Positions 23,794 to 33,458 are shown, numbered from the stretch's first letter. The stretch is 64,000 nt of DNA from Pyxidicoccus caerfyrddinensis (GCF_010894405.1 NZ_JAAIYA010000024.1:62001-126000); one strand, 5' to 3'. Program-made: numbers and translations. The notes: generated from the letters alone by a model not told the origin.

Positions 23794-24867
23794 ATGGAAC
23801 CGCTGTCTCTGCATTTTCTTCACGAGGCGACGGGCGCCCGCTTCATGGACGTGGGCGGCCGTGAGGCCGTGGCCGGGTATGGAGACGGGGAGGGAGAGTA
23901 CCGGGCGGCACACGAGGCCGTCGCCCTCCACGACGCCTCCTACCGCGAAATCCTCCGGATAACGGGGGAGGACCGCGCCTCCTTCCTCCACGGCATGGTG
24001 ACCCAGGAGGTGAAGAACCTGCCCGTGGGCTCGGCGGCCTACGCCGCCATGGTGAACGCCAAGGGGGCCATGGTGGCGGACGCCCGCATCCTCAAGCGGG
24101 AGGCGGACCTGCTGCTGGAGCTGGAGCCCGGCACCGGCACCAAGGTCCGGGAGTTCCTGGACAAATACCTCATCTCCGAGGACGCCGAGCTGCACGAGGC
24201 GACGGGGGAGCATGGCCTCCTCCGGCTGCTCGGCCCCCGCTCGGCCGGGGTGCTGGCCGCCGCCCTGGGCGGCCCCTTCGAGGTGCTCGCCCACCATGCC
24301 ACCCGGACCGCCTCGCTCGCCGGGCAGGACGTCGTCCTGGTGGGCAACTCGGCGGTGGAGCCCCATGGCGTGGACGTGTGGGTGCCGCGCGCCGGACTGG
24401 AGCCGGTGTGGCGGGCCCTGACGGAGGCCGGCGCCGCGCACGGACTGAAGCCGCTGGGCTTCGAGGTGCTGGAGCTGCTGCGCGTGGAGGCCGGGGTGCC
24501 CCGGTACGGGCAGGACATGGTGGACACCACCATTCCCCTGGAGGCGAACCTCGCGAGCGCCATCTCCTACAACAAGGGTTGCTACATCGGGCAGGAGGTC
24601 ATCGCCCGCGCCACCTTCCGCGGACACATGAACCGGAAGCTGACGGGCCTGTTGCTGGGTGACGCGGACGTGGCGCCGGGCACGGAGCTGCGGCGCGGGG
24701 AGAAGAAGGTGGGCTGGCTCACCAGCGTGGTGCGCTCGCCGGTGAAGGGGCAGCATGTGGCGCTGGGCTACGTGCACCGCGACTCGCTGGAGCCGGGCAC
24801 GGAGCTGACGCTGGCGGGAGGCCCCGCCACCGCGAAGGTGGCCGCCCTGCCCTTCACCCCGGCCTGA
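23794..24867 (+). CDS. ygfZ: YgfZ/GcvT-family folate-binding protein
   Basis: A 357-residue protein of the GcvT aminomethyltransferase fold. The YgfZ signature KGCYIGQEVIAR is present (about residues 263-274), together with HDASYREILRITGEDRASFLHGMVTQEV near the N-terminus and GWLTSVVRSPVKGQHVALGYVHRD in the C-terminal barrel. YgfZ proteins bind tetrahydrofolate and help assemble or repair iron-sulfur clusters in a subset of enzymes; they do not act in the glycine cleavage system. No gcvP/H genes are near, supporting this reading. The start is 10 bp after a TATATA box with no Shine-Dalgarno sequence visible, so leaderless translation is possible. Confidence 0.88.
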   Translation: MEPLSLHFLHEATGARFMDVGGREAVAGYGDGEGEYRAAHEAVALHDASYREILRITGEDRASFLHGMVTQEVKNLPVGSAAYAAMVNAKGAMVADARILKREADLLLELEPGTGTKVREFLDKYLISEDAELHEATGEHGLLRLLGPRSAGVLAAALGGPFEVLAHHATRTASLAGQDVVLVGNSAVEPHGVDVWVPRAGLEPVWRALTEAGAAHGLKPLGFEVLELLRVEAGVPRYGQDMVDTTIPLEANLASAISYNKGCYIGQEVIARATFRGHMNRKLTGLLLGDADVAPGTELRRGEKKVGWLTSVVRSPVKGQHVALGYVHRDSLEPGTELTLAGGPATAKVAALPFTPA

Positions 24868-24943
24868 GTGGCGCGGGGCGCGTCCCTTCGGGCACAGTAG
24901 GACGCGGTCGCCGGGCCGTGCCGGCGAGAACGGAACGGACTTC

Positions 24944-25756
24944 ATGGCCCCGCGCTCCACGCCCCGCCCGCCGTGGCTGCTCGCCACGCTGGTGCTGCTC
25001 ACGCTCACCGGCTGCTTCGACCTCGTGCAGGAGGTGTGGATCAACCCGGACGGCTCCGCGCGCGTGGTGCTGGACCTCGCCATTCCCAAGGGGCTGATGG
25101 CGCTCGGCGAGACGCGGGGCGGCAAGAGCCTCCTGGACCAGGTCCGCGAGGAGCAGGAGGCCGCCCGCGAGAAGGTGGGCAAGGACCCCAACGTCGAGAA
25201 GCTGGAGCAGCGGACCTACGAGGAGGGCGACAAGGTCCACCTCGTGCACGACTTGACGGTGAGGGACGCGACGAAGCTGCCGGAGCTGTACCGGCAGCTC
25301 GCGGACGACGCGGCCCGCGAGCGCAAGGGCAGCCCGGGCCACTGGGACTTCCGAATCGAGCGCGACGGTGGCGACTACGTCTTCACCCAGCGCTTCGCCC
25401 CGGACAAGGCGGCGGCCCCCGTGAAGGACCGCGAGGACCCGGCCGAGCTGGCGGCGAAGGAAATCGCGAAGGGGATGGCGAAGGCCCTCTTCGCGAACAA
25501 CCACGTCACCGTGCGCGTCCACGGGCCGGGCATCGGCGAGACGAACGGCACGGTGAACGAGAAGAAGGACACCGTGGAGTGGAAGGTGCCCCTGGCGGAG
25601 CTGGTGGACGCGCCCGCCGACGGACGCGAGTTCCGCGCGGTGGTGCACGGCGGCGAGCCGCTGTGGCTGTGGCCGGTGGTCATCGGCGTCCCGCTGGCGG
25701 TGCTCGGGCTGGCCATCTCCGCCGCCCGGAGGAAGCGCGCCGCGTCCGCGCGGTGA
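24944..25756 (+). CDS. lipoprotein with C-terminal transmembrane helix (LppM/DUF3153-like)
   Basis: A 270-residue protein with a lipoprotein signal (LLATLVLLTLTGC, lipidated Cys about 24). The body has FDLVQEVWINPDGSARVVLDLAIP, as in LppM/DUF3153 proteins where a beta-strand pair follows the lipidated Cys. A charged helical insertion rich in Lys/Glu follows, then a C-terminal transmembrane helix (WLWPVVIGVPLAVLGLAISAA, about 240-260) with a basic stop-transfer tail RRKRAASAR. The lipid anchor plus the C-terminal helix would keep it at the inner membrane with the domain in the periplasm. Function unknown. It is convergent with chrA, with one base between stops. Confidence 0.78.
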   Translation: MAPRSTPRPPWLLATLVLLTLTGCFDLVQEVWINPDGSARVVLDLAIPKGLMALGETRGGKSLLDQVREEQEAAREKVGKDPNVEKLEQRTYEEGDKVHLVHDLTVRDATKLPELYRQLADDAARERKGSPGHWDFRIERDGGDYVFTQRFAPDKAAAPVKDREDPAELAAKEIAKGMAKALFANNHVTVRVHGPGIGETNGTVNEKKDTVEWKVPLAELVDAPADGREFRAVVHGGEPLWLWPVVIGVPLAVLGLAISAARRKRAASAR

Positions 25757-25757
25757 C

Positions 25758-27005
<1,248 letters not shown>

Positions 27006-27058
27006 GGCCCGTACCCTACCCGGCACGGGCCCGCGTGGCGTGCAACGACGCGGCGACG

Positions 27059-28222
27059 CTAGATGCGTCCCTCGGTCTGCTGCTGGCGCTCGATGCTCTC
27101 GAACAGCGCCCGGAAGTTGCCGCCGCCGAAGCCCTGGTCACCCTTGCGCTGGATGATTTCGTAGAAGAACGGACCCGCCGACGGCTCCTTGTAGAGGCTG
27201 GCCGCGTCCTTCATGAAAATCTGGAGCAGGTAGCTGTGCTCCTTGTCCCCGTCGATGAGGATTTCGAGGTCCCTCAGCGTCTTGATGTCCTCATCAATCT
27301 TCTTGATGCCCAGCTTCTGGATGCGCTCGGGCAGCGCGTCGTAGTACGTGCCCGGCGTGGGCATGAACTCGATGCCCGCGGCCTGCCGCATGTCCTTCAC
27401 CGCGGTGAGGATGTCCTTCACGGTGAGCGCCAGGTGCTGCACGCCGTCGCCCCGGTGGTCCTCGTTGAAGATGTTGATTTGCGAGGACTTGAAGAAGGGC
27501 CGGTAGGGCTCGTTGTTGGCGAACTTCACGCCGCTCCTCGGGTCCCACACCACCTCGGACTTCAGGCCGCTGCCGTGCGCGCGCTTCTCCTTCGCCGCCA
27601 CGTCCTCGGTGTGGAACTCGATGTGCCAGAACTTCTCGAAGCCCATGACGTGCTCCATCCACAGGAGCATGGGGCGCATCGTCTGGAAGTTGGACGTGAC
27701 GTGGTCGATGCGGCCGAAGCCGTACTTGTTCTTCCCGCCCTGGGGCGTCGCGTGGCGGATGTAACCCGGATACAGGTCGCTGTAGCCGTCGCGCTGGACG
27801 AAGCGGAAGGTGGTGTCACCGAAGGGCGTGGTGATGGAGAACATCGCCAGCTTCCCGCCCCGCGCGTCCGTGAAGCGCAGGATGTCGGTGATGAAGGTGG
27901 CCCCCCGCTGGTCCAGCAGGCGGAAGGCCTTCTCCGCGTCCTCCACCTCGAAGTTGAGCGTGCCCACGCCGTCCGGGTGCTTGCGCAGCCAGCGGGCGGC
28001 GCGGCTCCCCTCGCCCACCGGCTGGCTCACCATCAGGACGACGTCGCCTGCCTGGAACACCGCCGACTTCTGCCGGCCCTTCGTGTCCAGCTCCGGCGAC
28101 GACACGCCCAGCTCCGAGAAGTCCAACCCCTTCGTGTAGAAGGTGCGGCTCCGCTCCAGGTCATGCACGTACCAGTGGACGCTCTCCAGCGTCTTGATGC
28201 CCAGGGATTCAGGTCTGGCCAT
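27059..28222 (-). CDS. hppD: 4-hydroxyphenylpyruvate dioxygenase
   Basis: A 387-residue enzyme converting 4-hydroxyphenylpyruvate to homogentisate in tyrosine breakdown. It has two VOC-fold halves; the Fe(II) ligands are H174 (RIDHVT), H263 (GVQHLAL) and E355 (FFYEIIQRKG), all present. The C-terminal GFGGGNFRALFESIERQQ is the conserved gating helix of the family. It is followed by maiA and fah upstream on the same strand (29-bp gap to maiA, ATGA overlap between maiA and fah), so the three form an operon transcribed fah-maiA-hppD. Homogentisate dioxygenase (hmgA), which acts between them, is not in the window. ATG at 28222 is preceded by AAGGAGT on the minus strand. Confidence 0.95.
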   Translation of the reverse strand: MARPESLGIKTLESVHWYVHDLERSRTFYTKGLDFSELGVSSPELDTKGRQKSAVFQAGDVVLMVSQPVGEGSRAARWLRKHPDGVGTLNFEVEDAEKAFRLLDQRGATFITDILRFTDARGGKLAMFSITTPFGDTTFRFVQRDGYSDLYPGYIRHATPQGGKNKYGFGRIDHVTSNFQTMRPMLLWMEHVMGFEKFWHIEFHTEDVAAKEKRAHGSGLKSEVVWDPRSGVKFANNEPYRPFFKSSQINIFNEDHRGDGVQHLALTVKDILTAVKDMRQAAGIEFMPTPGTYYDALPERIQKLGIKKIDEDIKTLRDLEILIDGDKEHSYLLQIFMKDAASLYKEPSAGPFFYEIIQRKGDQGFGGGNFRALFESIERQQQTEGRI

Positions 28223-28251
28223 GTCGTGACTCCTTCACGGTGCCGCGGGTG

Positions 28252-28911
28252 TCAGGCCGGTGCCGCGTCGGGCTGCCGGTCCGGGTGGGCCGCCTGGAAG
28301 GCGGCAAGCTCGTTACATGCCGCTTCGATGCGAAGCAGCGTGGGGTACGGCGTCAGGTCTACCGCGAAACGCCGGGCCCCATAGAGTTGGGGCACGAGGC
28401 AGATGTCCGCCAGCGACACCTCGTCCCCCACACAGTAACGGCCCGCCGTGGGCTTCACCGCCGCTTCCAACGCTTCCAGGCCCCGCGCATTCCAATGGGC
28501 GGCCCAGGCCTTGTCGTCGGCGTGCAGCTCGCCCTTGATGCGTTGCAGCACGCCCAGGTTCTGCAAGGGCTGAATCCCGGAGTTCACCATCTCCGCCAGC
28601 ATGCGGGCCCGGGCCTGGAGGTAGAGGTCCTTCGGGAAGAAGGAAGGCGCGGGGTGCCGCGCTTCCACGTACTCCAGGATGGGGAGCGACTGGGACAGCC
28701 GGCGCGCGGTGCCGTCGTCCTCGGTCCACTCCAGCGTGGGCACGGTGCGCATGGGGTTGAGCGCCCGGTAGGCCTCCGAGTGCTGCTGCCCGCCGTCCTT
28801 CAAGATGTTCACCGGCACGTACTCGTACTTCAGCCCCTTGAGGGCCAGGCCGAGGCGCACGCGCCACGACGCGGACGAGCGCCAGTAGCTGTGGAGGCGC
28901 AGGCTCTTCAT
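28252..28911 (-). CDS. maiA: maleylacetoacetate isomerase (zeta-class GST)
   Basis: A 219-residue glutathione transferase of the zeta class. The signature SSASWRVR (residues 12-19) holds the catalytic serine pair and Arg, QSLPILEYVE follows the cis-Pro site (VPTLEW), and the C-terminal helical domain has ILQ-type NSGIQPLQNLGVL. It isomerises maleylacetoacetate to fumarylacetoacetate with glutathione. The ATG overlaps the stop of the upstream fah gene by ATGA (28908-28911), so translation is coupled. The neighbouring hppD places it in tyrosine catabolism. Its length is normal and no critical residue is missing. Confidence 0.94.
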   Translation of the reverse strand: MKSLRLHSYWRSSASWRVRLGLALKGLKYEYVPVNILKDGGQQHSEAYRALNPMRTVPTLEWTEDDGTARRLSQSLPILEYVEARHPAPSFFPKDLYLQARARMLAEMVNSGIQPLQNLGVLQRIKGELHADDKAWAAHWNARGLEALEAAVKPTAGRYCVGDEVSLADICLVPQLYGARRFAVDLTPYPTLLRIEAACNELAAFQAAHPDRQPDAAPA

Positions 28912-29888
28912 GGCACCTTCCGCACCGTCTGGGAGATGCGGCCGAAGACGCTGTTGCCTTCCGCATCCAGCATCTCGAGGTCGATGGTGTCGCCCGGCTT
29001 CATGAAGGGCGTCTTCGGCTTGCCCTCTTCAATCGTCTCAATCATGCGGCGCTCGGCGAGGCAGGAGATGCCGCGCGCGCGGTCCGCGTTGGACACGGTG
29101 CCGCTGCCGAGGAGGGTGCCGGCGGTGTAGCTGCGCGTCTTGCACAGGTGCTGGATGAGGTCGAAGAAGGAGAAGTGCATCTCCGGGCCGGCGTCCGTGT
29201 CGCCCACCTGCACGCCGTTGAGCACGGACTGCAGGCGCAGGTGGATGCGGCCGTCATGCCAGGCGGCGCCCAACTCGTCCGGCGTCACCGCGAAGGGGCT
29301 GAAGGCGGTGGCGGGCTTGCTCTGGAAGAAGCCGAAGCCCTTGGCCAGCTCGTCGGGGATGAGGTTTCGCAGGGAGACGTCGTTGGCCAGCAGCAGCAGC
29401 TTGACGTGCTTCTCCGCGTCGGCGGCCTTCGTGCCCTGGGGCGTGTCGCCGAGGATGGCGCAGACCTCGCCCTCGAAGTCCAGGCCCCACGCCTCGTCGG
29501 CCAGGGGGATGTCGGCGGTGGGCGCGAGGAAGTCACCGGAGCCGCCCTGGTAGACGAGCGGGTCCGTCTTCAGCGTGGGCGGCGGCTCGGCGTTGCGGGC
29601 CTTGCGCACCAGCAGGACGTGGTTGAGGTAGGCGCTGCCGTCAATCCACTCGTAGGCGCGGGGCAGCGGGGCGTGGAGGGCGCGCACGTCGAGCGGGCGG
29701 CTCTGCACCGTGCCCGCCTCGAGCTGCGCGGCCAGCGCGCGCAGCTGCGGCTCCTTCGTGTCCCAGTCGTCCAGCGCGGCTTGCAGCGTCAGGGCCACGT
29801 TGGTGGCCAGCGCGTAGGCCGTGTTGTCCCGCTTGACGACGATGAGCCGGCCGTCACGGGTTCCGTCCTTGAGCGTCGCGAGCTTCAA
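28908..29888 (-). CDS. fumarylacetoacetate hydrolase family protein
   Basis: A 326-residue FAH-family hydrolase, giving fumarate and acetoacetate in the last step of tyrosine breakdown. The metal-binding acidic residues appear in LDFEGEVCAILGDTP and LLLANDVSLRNLIPDELAKGFGFFQSKPATAFSPFAVTPDEL. SYTAGTLLGSGTVSN is the conserved active-site loop, and FMKPGDTIDLEMLDAEG ends the fold. It is the bacterial short form without the N-terminal SH3-like extension of the animal enzyme. It is first in the fah-maiA-hppD operon. Assignment to fumarylacetoacetase rather than another FAH hydrolase rests on this context. The upstream 140 bp contains hairpins and a 24-bp tandem repeat. Confidence 0.92.
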   Translation of the reverse strand: MKLATLKDGTRDGRLIVVKRDNTAYALATNVALTLQAALDDWDTKEPQLRALAAQLEAGTVQSRPLDVRALHAPLPRAYEWIDGSAYLNHVLLVRKARNAEPPPTLKTDPLVYQGGSGDFLAPTADIPLADEAWGLDFEGEVCAILGDTPQGTKAADAEKHVKLLLLANDVSLRNLIPDELAKGFGFFQSKPATAFSPFAVTPDELGAAWHDGRIHLRLQSVLNGVQVGDTDAGPEMHFSFFDLIQHLCKTRSYTAGTLLGSGTVSNADRARGISCLAERRMIETIEEGKPKTPFMKPGDTIDLEMLDAEGNSVFGRISQTVRKVP

Positions 29889-30000
29889 TCCCGGGCTCCC
29901 CGGCGGCCCATGGGGGGAACGGCGGAGCCGCCATCTGTGGCCCGGCTTTTCCGCCGGGGGGCCGGGGGTGTCAAGCGTGACGATTCGCCCGACACACCAT

Positions 30001-30048
30001 CTAAGGGATTACCAGCAGGACGTCCTAAGGGATTACCAGCAGGACGTC
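30001..30048. repeat. perfect 24-bp tandem duplication across a stop codon
   Basis: Two identical 24-bp units (30001-30024 and 30025-30048), each starting CTAAGGGATTACC and ending GGACGTC. The right-hand copy contains the last codons (T-S-C-W) and the TAA stop of the minus-strand secreted-protein gene; the left-hand copy lies just after that stop. Perfect identity suggests a recent slippage event. Confidence 0.9.
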
Positions 30049-30617
30049 CGCGCCGGCAGGCGGGCGTAGAAGTTCGCGCCCGTGTTGCTGTCCCACTCGC
30101 CGTTGGCCGTGGCGGCCACGTAGAGGTCCCACGCGTTCTCGTTGCCGTACTGGTCCCAGCCGTACAGGAAGATGCTGTTCTCGACGGCGGAGGGCTGCTC
30201 GCACACCCACACGCCCTCCTGTCCGCCCGCGGCGAAGTGCGCGTTGCACAGCGGCGTGTTCATGTAGCGCATGCACTTGGTGCAGTTGCGCGGGCCCGCG
30301 TTCAGGTAGATGTACGCGTCGGCATTCGTGCCCGCGCTGGCCCGCAGCGTCGTGTACTGGTTGTTGAGCTTCACGAAGATGCTGATCTGGTCATCCCGGT
30401 ACTTCGTGCGCAGGTAGCCCCGGTAGGACACCGTCAGCGTCGCGAAGCGGCCCGGCAGCTTCGACGTGTGACGGATGACCTCGAACGGCCCCGTCACCTT
30501 CGAGTCATTCACGTTGCAGACCGGGTAGTCCGGCGGATAGTCGGAGGCCTCGGCCTGGGGGGAGTTCAGCAGCAGCGCGAGCGCGAGCGCCGCAGCGAGC
30601 GTGGTCAGGAACTTCAT
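30033..30617 (-). CDS. secreted cysteine-containing protein, unknown function
   Basis: A 194-residue protein with a Sec signal peptide (MKFLTTLAAALALALLLNSPQAEAS, cleavage probably after AEA at about residue 24). The mature protein is about 170 residues, aromatic-rich and polar, with about six cysteines (CNV, NCTKC, PLCNAHF, WVCEQ, SCW at the C-terminus), which likely form disulfides outside the cytoplasm. Repeated aromatic strands such as LTVSYRGYLRTKYRD and GWDQYGNENAWDLYVAATA suggest a small beta-sandwich. No family was recognised. Its 3' end is duplicated as a 24-bp tandem repeat. ATG at 30617 gives the complete signal peptide; longer frames are shadow of the next gene. Confidence 0.78.
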   Translation of the reverse strand: MKFLTTLAAALALALLLNSPQAEASDYPPDYPVCNVNDSKVTGPFEVIRHTSKLPGRFATLTVSYRGYLRTKYRDDQISIFVKLNNQYTTLRASAGTNADAYIYLNAGPRNCTKCMRYMNTPLCNAHFAAGGQEGVWVCEQPSAVENSIFLYGWDQYGNENAWDLYVAATANGEWDSNTGANFYARLPARTSCW

Positions 30618-30789
30618 GGGGTGTGTCCTCGTGGTGTCGCCCGGGAGATGGGTGGGAAGCGCGGCCGACTCCGGGCTGAGGCCCCGCCGCGCCGTTGGCC
30701 CCCGCGCCCTCGTAGCATGCTCGCTCGCTCGAAGTCGCCGCCCCCTTCCCGCCCAGGGTTCACTCGGTGGACGCGCCCCGAGGTCCCCT

Positions 30790-31887
30790 TCACCCCGCCT
30801 CTGAAGGTGCCCAGAGACGGGCCCCGGGAGACCGCTCCGCGATGCGCCGCAACAGGCCCTCGGGTTCTGTGTAGCGCTCCAGGTGGAGGACTCCACCGGG
30901 CCGGTGTCCGGTGAGCAGCTCGCGGGCCACCTCGGCCGCCACCTCGCCCGTGAGCACCGCCTCCTGTCGGCCTTTGAACGCGGCCTCCCGCACCCCGCGC
31001 CGTCCCCCGGGGAGCAGGCCCTCCGCCCGGGCGAGGACGGCGCAGACCTCCGACCCGGCCTGGACACGGTTCGCGAGCCCGATGAGCGCAGCACGCACGC
31101 GAGGGACGCGCAGCCATCGTGCCGCGCCGAGGCGGACTGCGAGCGCGACCAGCGAGGTGAGCAGTGGCGGCTCGAAGCGCAGCCACGTCGACACAGTGGG
31201 GAGCGACAGCGTGCGGGCCACGGTGCGCTGGTCGGGGAAGTTGAGCCGCCACGCGCCACGCGCCCGCGCCTCGTCCGGGAAGCGGACGTCGGTGCGCTCC
31301 CGGAAGCCGTGGACGCGGTGGAGACGGCCGTCGCGGTAGACGTCGAAGTCCACCGCCAGGTTGTCCAGCGTCCACTCCAGCGCCGCCGCGCCGTGCACGT
31401 CGGCCGCACCCGTCAGCACGAAGAGGTCCAGTCGCTCCACAGTCTCCATTCCCGACACGGCCCAGGCGCCCAGCAGGTTCGTCATCCCCGGCGCCACGCC
31501 CACGCTGAGCACGGCGGTGCTACCCGCGGCGCGCGCCACCGCGTCAAGCCGCTCGAAGGCGTCCAGCGACTCCTGCTTCGCCGTCACATCCACGTAGTCC
31601 ACCCCGGCCTGGAGGCAGCGCTCGACGAAGCCCGTTCCCCTCGGGTCCAGACACATCACCACCGTGGCGGCCTGTGCGAGCAGCGCCCCCGCGTCCTCCG
31701 CGTCCACGTCGAAGCGGAGGCCCCTCGCACCATGGCCCAACATGGCGGCGAAGGACTCGGCCCGGGATTGGCTCCGCCCCGCGACCACCACGCGGCCGGG
31801 GAAGGTAGGAGCCAGCGCCCGGGCCACCGCCTGGCCGACCTGTCCATAGCCTCCAATGACGATGATGCGGCCTTTGCGCGAAGGCAT
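30790..31887 (-). CDS. saccharopine dehydrogenase-like NAD(P)-binding protein
   Basis: A 365-residue oxidoreductase-like protein. It starts RIIVIGGYGQVGQAVARALA, a Rossmann nucleotide-binding turn (GGYGQVG), and contains VVMCLDPRGTGFVERCLQAGVDYVDVTAK and VGVAPGMTNLLGAWAV, which match the saccharopine dehydrogenase / trans-acting enoyl reductase fold. No membrane segment is predicted with confidence. The substrate is unknown; lysine degradation is unlikely because no partner genes are near. It starts 1 bp after the stop of the upstream four-helix membrane gene, so the two form an operon facing a LysR regulator. ATG at 31887 (MPSRKGR) is chosen over 31947, which would overlap the upstream gene. 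Confidence 0.82.
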   Translation of the reverse strand: MPSRKGRIIVIGGYGQVGQAVARALAPTFPGRVVVAGRSQSRAESFAAMLGHGARGLRFDVDAEDAGALLAQAATVVMCLDPRGTGFVERCLQAGVDYVDVTAKQESLDAFERLDAVARAAGSTAVLSVGVAPGMTNLLGAWAVSGMETVERLDLFVLTGAADVHGAAALEWTLDNLAVDFDVYRDGRLHRVHGFRERTDVRFPDEARARGAWRLNFPDQRTVARTLSLPTVSTWLRFEPPLLTSLVALAVRLGAARWLRVPRVRAALIGLANRVQAGSEVCAVLARAEGLLPGGRRGVREAAFKGRQEAVLTGEVAAEVARELLTGHRPGGVLHLERYTEPEGLLRRIAERSPGARLWAPSEAG

Positions 31888-31888
31888 G

Positions 31889-32407
31889 TCACGGCACCTC
31901 CGGAACGGAGCTGCCCACCCGTTGTTCGCCGCCCTGTCGCCACTCACGGAAGGCGTGGAGGAGCGCGCGGAACGCGAGCACCGCAGGGACGACCTGGAGC
32001 ACGCCGGTCAGCTCGAAGAAGAAGTCGTTCGGCAGCTCGTAGGTCGGCGGCGGGAAGAGCTGCTGCAACAGGGCCCCAGATGCGCCCCCGAAGTAGAAGA
32101 TGTTCTTGAGGACGTGGTTGTAGAAGCCCTCGAACACGCCAATCATCCCGACAGGCACCGCGAGCGTCGTCAGGGCGAAGAGGGCGAACGCCCCCCATCC
32201 TCCGCGCCTCGCGCGCAGCACGGCGAGCGTCCCCAGGAGGACGGCGGCGGTGACGGCGGCCACGCCCACCATGTGCAGCCGCCACGGCGTGCGGTAGATG
32301 AAGGCGCCATAGGCATGGTGCACGCTCGTCAGCAGCAGCACGGCGAGCGAGGCCACGGCGGAGCGGCCCGCGGCGCCCCGGAACATCGACGGTTTCACTG
32401 TATCCAT
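31889..32407 (-). CDS. four-helix integral membrane protein, unknown function
   Basis: A 172-residue membrane protein with four hydrophobic helices: about 15-33 (SAVASLAVLLLTSVHHAYGA), 45-63 (VGVAAVTAAVLLGTLAVL), 70-92 (WGAFALFALTTLAVPVGMIGVF) and 137-152 (LTGVLQVVPAVLAF). HHAYGAFIYRTPWRLH and EGFYNHVLKNIFYFGGA are unusually rich in His and aromatic residues and may line a ligand or heme site, which is speculation. No family was recognised. It leads a two-gene operon with the saccharopine dehydrogenase-like gene and diverges from a LysR gene, its likely regulator. ATG at 32407 follows a GAGGAGG site on the minus strand. Confidence 0.75.
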   Translation of the reverse strand: MDTVKPSMFRGAAGRSAVASLAVLLLTSVHHAYGAFIYRTPWRLHMVGVAAVTAAVLLGTLAVLRARRGGWGAFALFALTTLAVPVGMIGVFEGFYNHVLKNIFYFGGASGALLQQLFPPPTYELPNDFFFELTGVLQVVPAVLAFRALLHAFREWRQGGEQRVGSSVPEVP

Positions 32408-32445
32408 CACGCATTCCTCCTCAGGTGCACGGGCCCGTCGGTGGG

Positions 32446-32462
32446 CCTCGTGACTCACGAGG
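32446..32462. promoter_or_regulatory. 17-bp palindrome with LysR-type T-N11-A pattern
   Basis: CCTCGTGA-C-TCACGAGG is a perfect palindrome about a central C. Its inner TCGTGACTCACGA fits the T-N11-A box of LysR-type regulators. It lies 39-55 bp from the start of the divergent membrane gene and 85-101 bp from the LysR start. Confidence 0.6.
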
Positions 32463-32546
32463 AGGGATGTGCCGCGCGCTCCGGTTGAGTGCGAGCGAGG
32501 CTCCGGCACATCATCCGTGCGTCCCTCGCATCAATCCCGTGCCCGC

Positions 32547-33458
32547 ATGTCCATGCACTCGCTCGCCAACATCGATGCCTTCGTCCGCACCGTGGAGGTT
32601 GGCGACTTCACGCGCGCGGCACGCAGGCTCAACATCACCGCCTCCGCGGTGAGCCGGCGCATCGCCCGGCTGGAGGAGGAGCTGGGCGTGCGCCTCTTCC
32701 AGCGGACGACACGGGCGCTCCGGCTCACCGAGGACGGTCGAGACTTCTACGCCCGCTGCCAGCGCATCCTCGCGGAGCTGGGCGAGGCGAAGGAGTCGCT
32801 CGCCCGCTCCCGGAGCCGGCCCACGGGCCTGCTGCGCGTGGAGACGCCCCAGGTCATCGGACAGCTCGTGCTCACCCCGGCCCTGCCCCGCTTCTTCGAG
32901 GCGTACCCGGGCGTCGAGCTACACCTGACACTGCGCGACGAGGTGGTGGACCCCATCACCGAGGGCGCCGACGTGCTCATCCGCATGGGACAACTGACGG
33001 ACTCGCGGCTGGTGGCGCGCAAGCTGGCGGTGGCGCGGCTGATGGCCGTGGCCTCCCCCGCCTACCTGCAGCGCCACGGCACACCGGCGACTCCCGCGGA
33101 CCTGGCCCTGCACCAGTGCCTGGGCTTCCTACGCCAGGGCGTGACGGGGGAGTGGCGCTTCAAGGACGCCCGCTTCGTGCCGCGCGGCGCCTTCCACGTC
33201 AGCCAGGGCGCCACGCTGCGAGATGCCGCGGTGATGGGGCTCGGCATCGCCTGGCTGATGGACTTCATGGTGGCGCGCGAGCTGGCCACGGGCGCGCTCG
33301 TCACGGTGCTCGACGCGCACGCCTGCGAGGAGCGCCCCATCCACGCGCTCCATCCTCCCAACCGACACCTGCCCTCCCGGGTCCGCGTGTTCCTCGACTT
33401 CGTGAAGACACTCTTCCCCGACTCCAGGGCACCCTCGGCCCAGGGCAGCCAGACATAG
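32547..33458 (+). CDS. LysR-family transcriptional regulator
   Basis: A 303-residue regulator. The N-terminal winged helix-turn-helix (MHSLANIDAFVRTVEVGDFTRAARRLNITASAVSRRIARLEEELGVRLFQR pattern, residues 1-57) is followed by the linker helix and a substrate-binding domain of the LysR type (LLRVETPQVIGQLVLTPALPRFFEAYPGVELHL and later GADVLIRMG). It probably controls the divergent membrane-protein/oxidoreductase operon through the 17-bp palindrome in the 139-bp gap. Inducer unknown. ATG at 32547 is chosen (MSMHSLANIDAF); a second ATG two codons later also fits. The frame is open further upstream but that part reads through the operator. Confidence 0.92.
   Translation: MSMHSLANIDAFVRTVEVGDFTRAARRLNITASAVSRRIARLEEELGVRLFQRTTRALRLTEDGRDFYARCQRILAELGEAKESLARSRSRPTGLLRVETPQVIGQLVLTPALPRFFEAYPGVELHLTLRDEVVDPITEGADVLIRMGQLTDSRLVARKLAVARLMAVASPAYLQRHGTPATPADLALHQCLGFLRQGVTGEWRFKDARFVPRGAFHVSQGATLRDAAVMGLGIAWLMDFMVARELATGALVTVLDAHACEERPIHALHPPNRHLPSRVRVFLDFVKTLFPDSRAPSAQGSQT

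Noticed and set aside
27059-29888. Complete homogentisate pathway
   Set aside because: No homogentisate dioxygenase motif is seen in any frame of the operon; only three steps are encoded here.
29898-29959. Long hairpin (CCCCGGCGG / CCGCCGGGG) as terminator of the secreted-protein gene
   Set aside because: The loop is over 40 nt with competing inner hairpins (GGCGG-AG-CCGCC); it could be a leader of fah instead, so no terminator was called.
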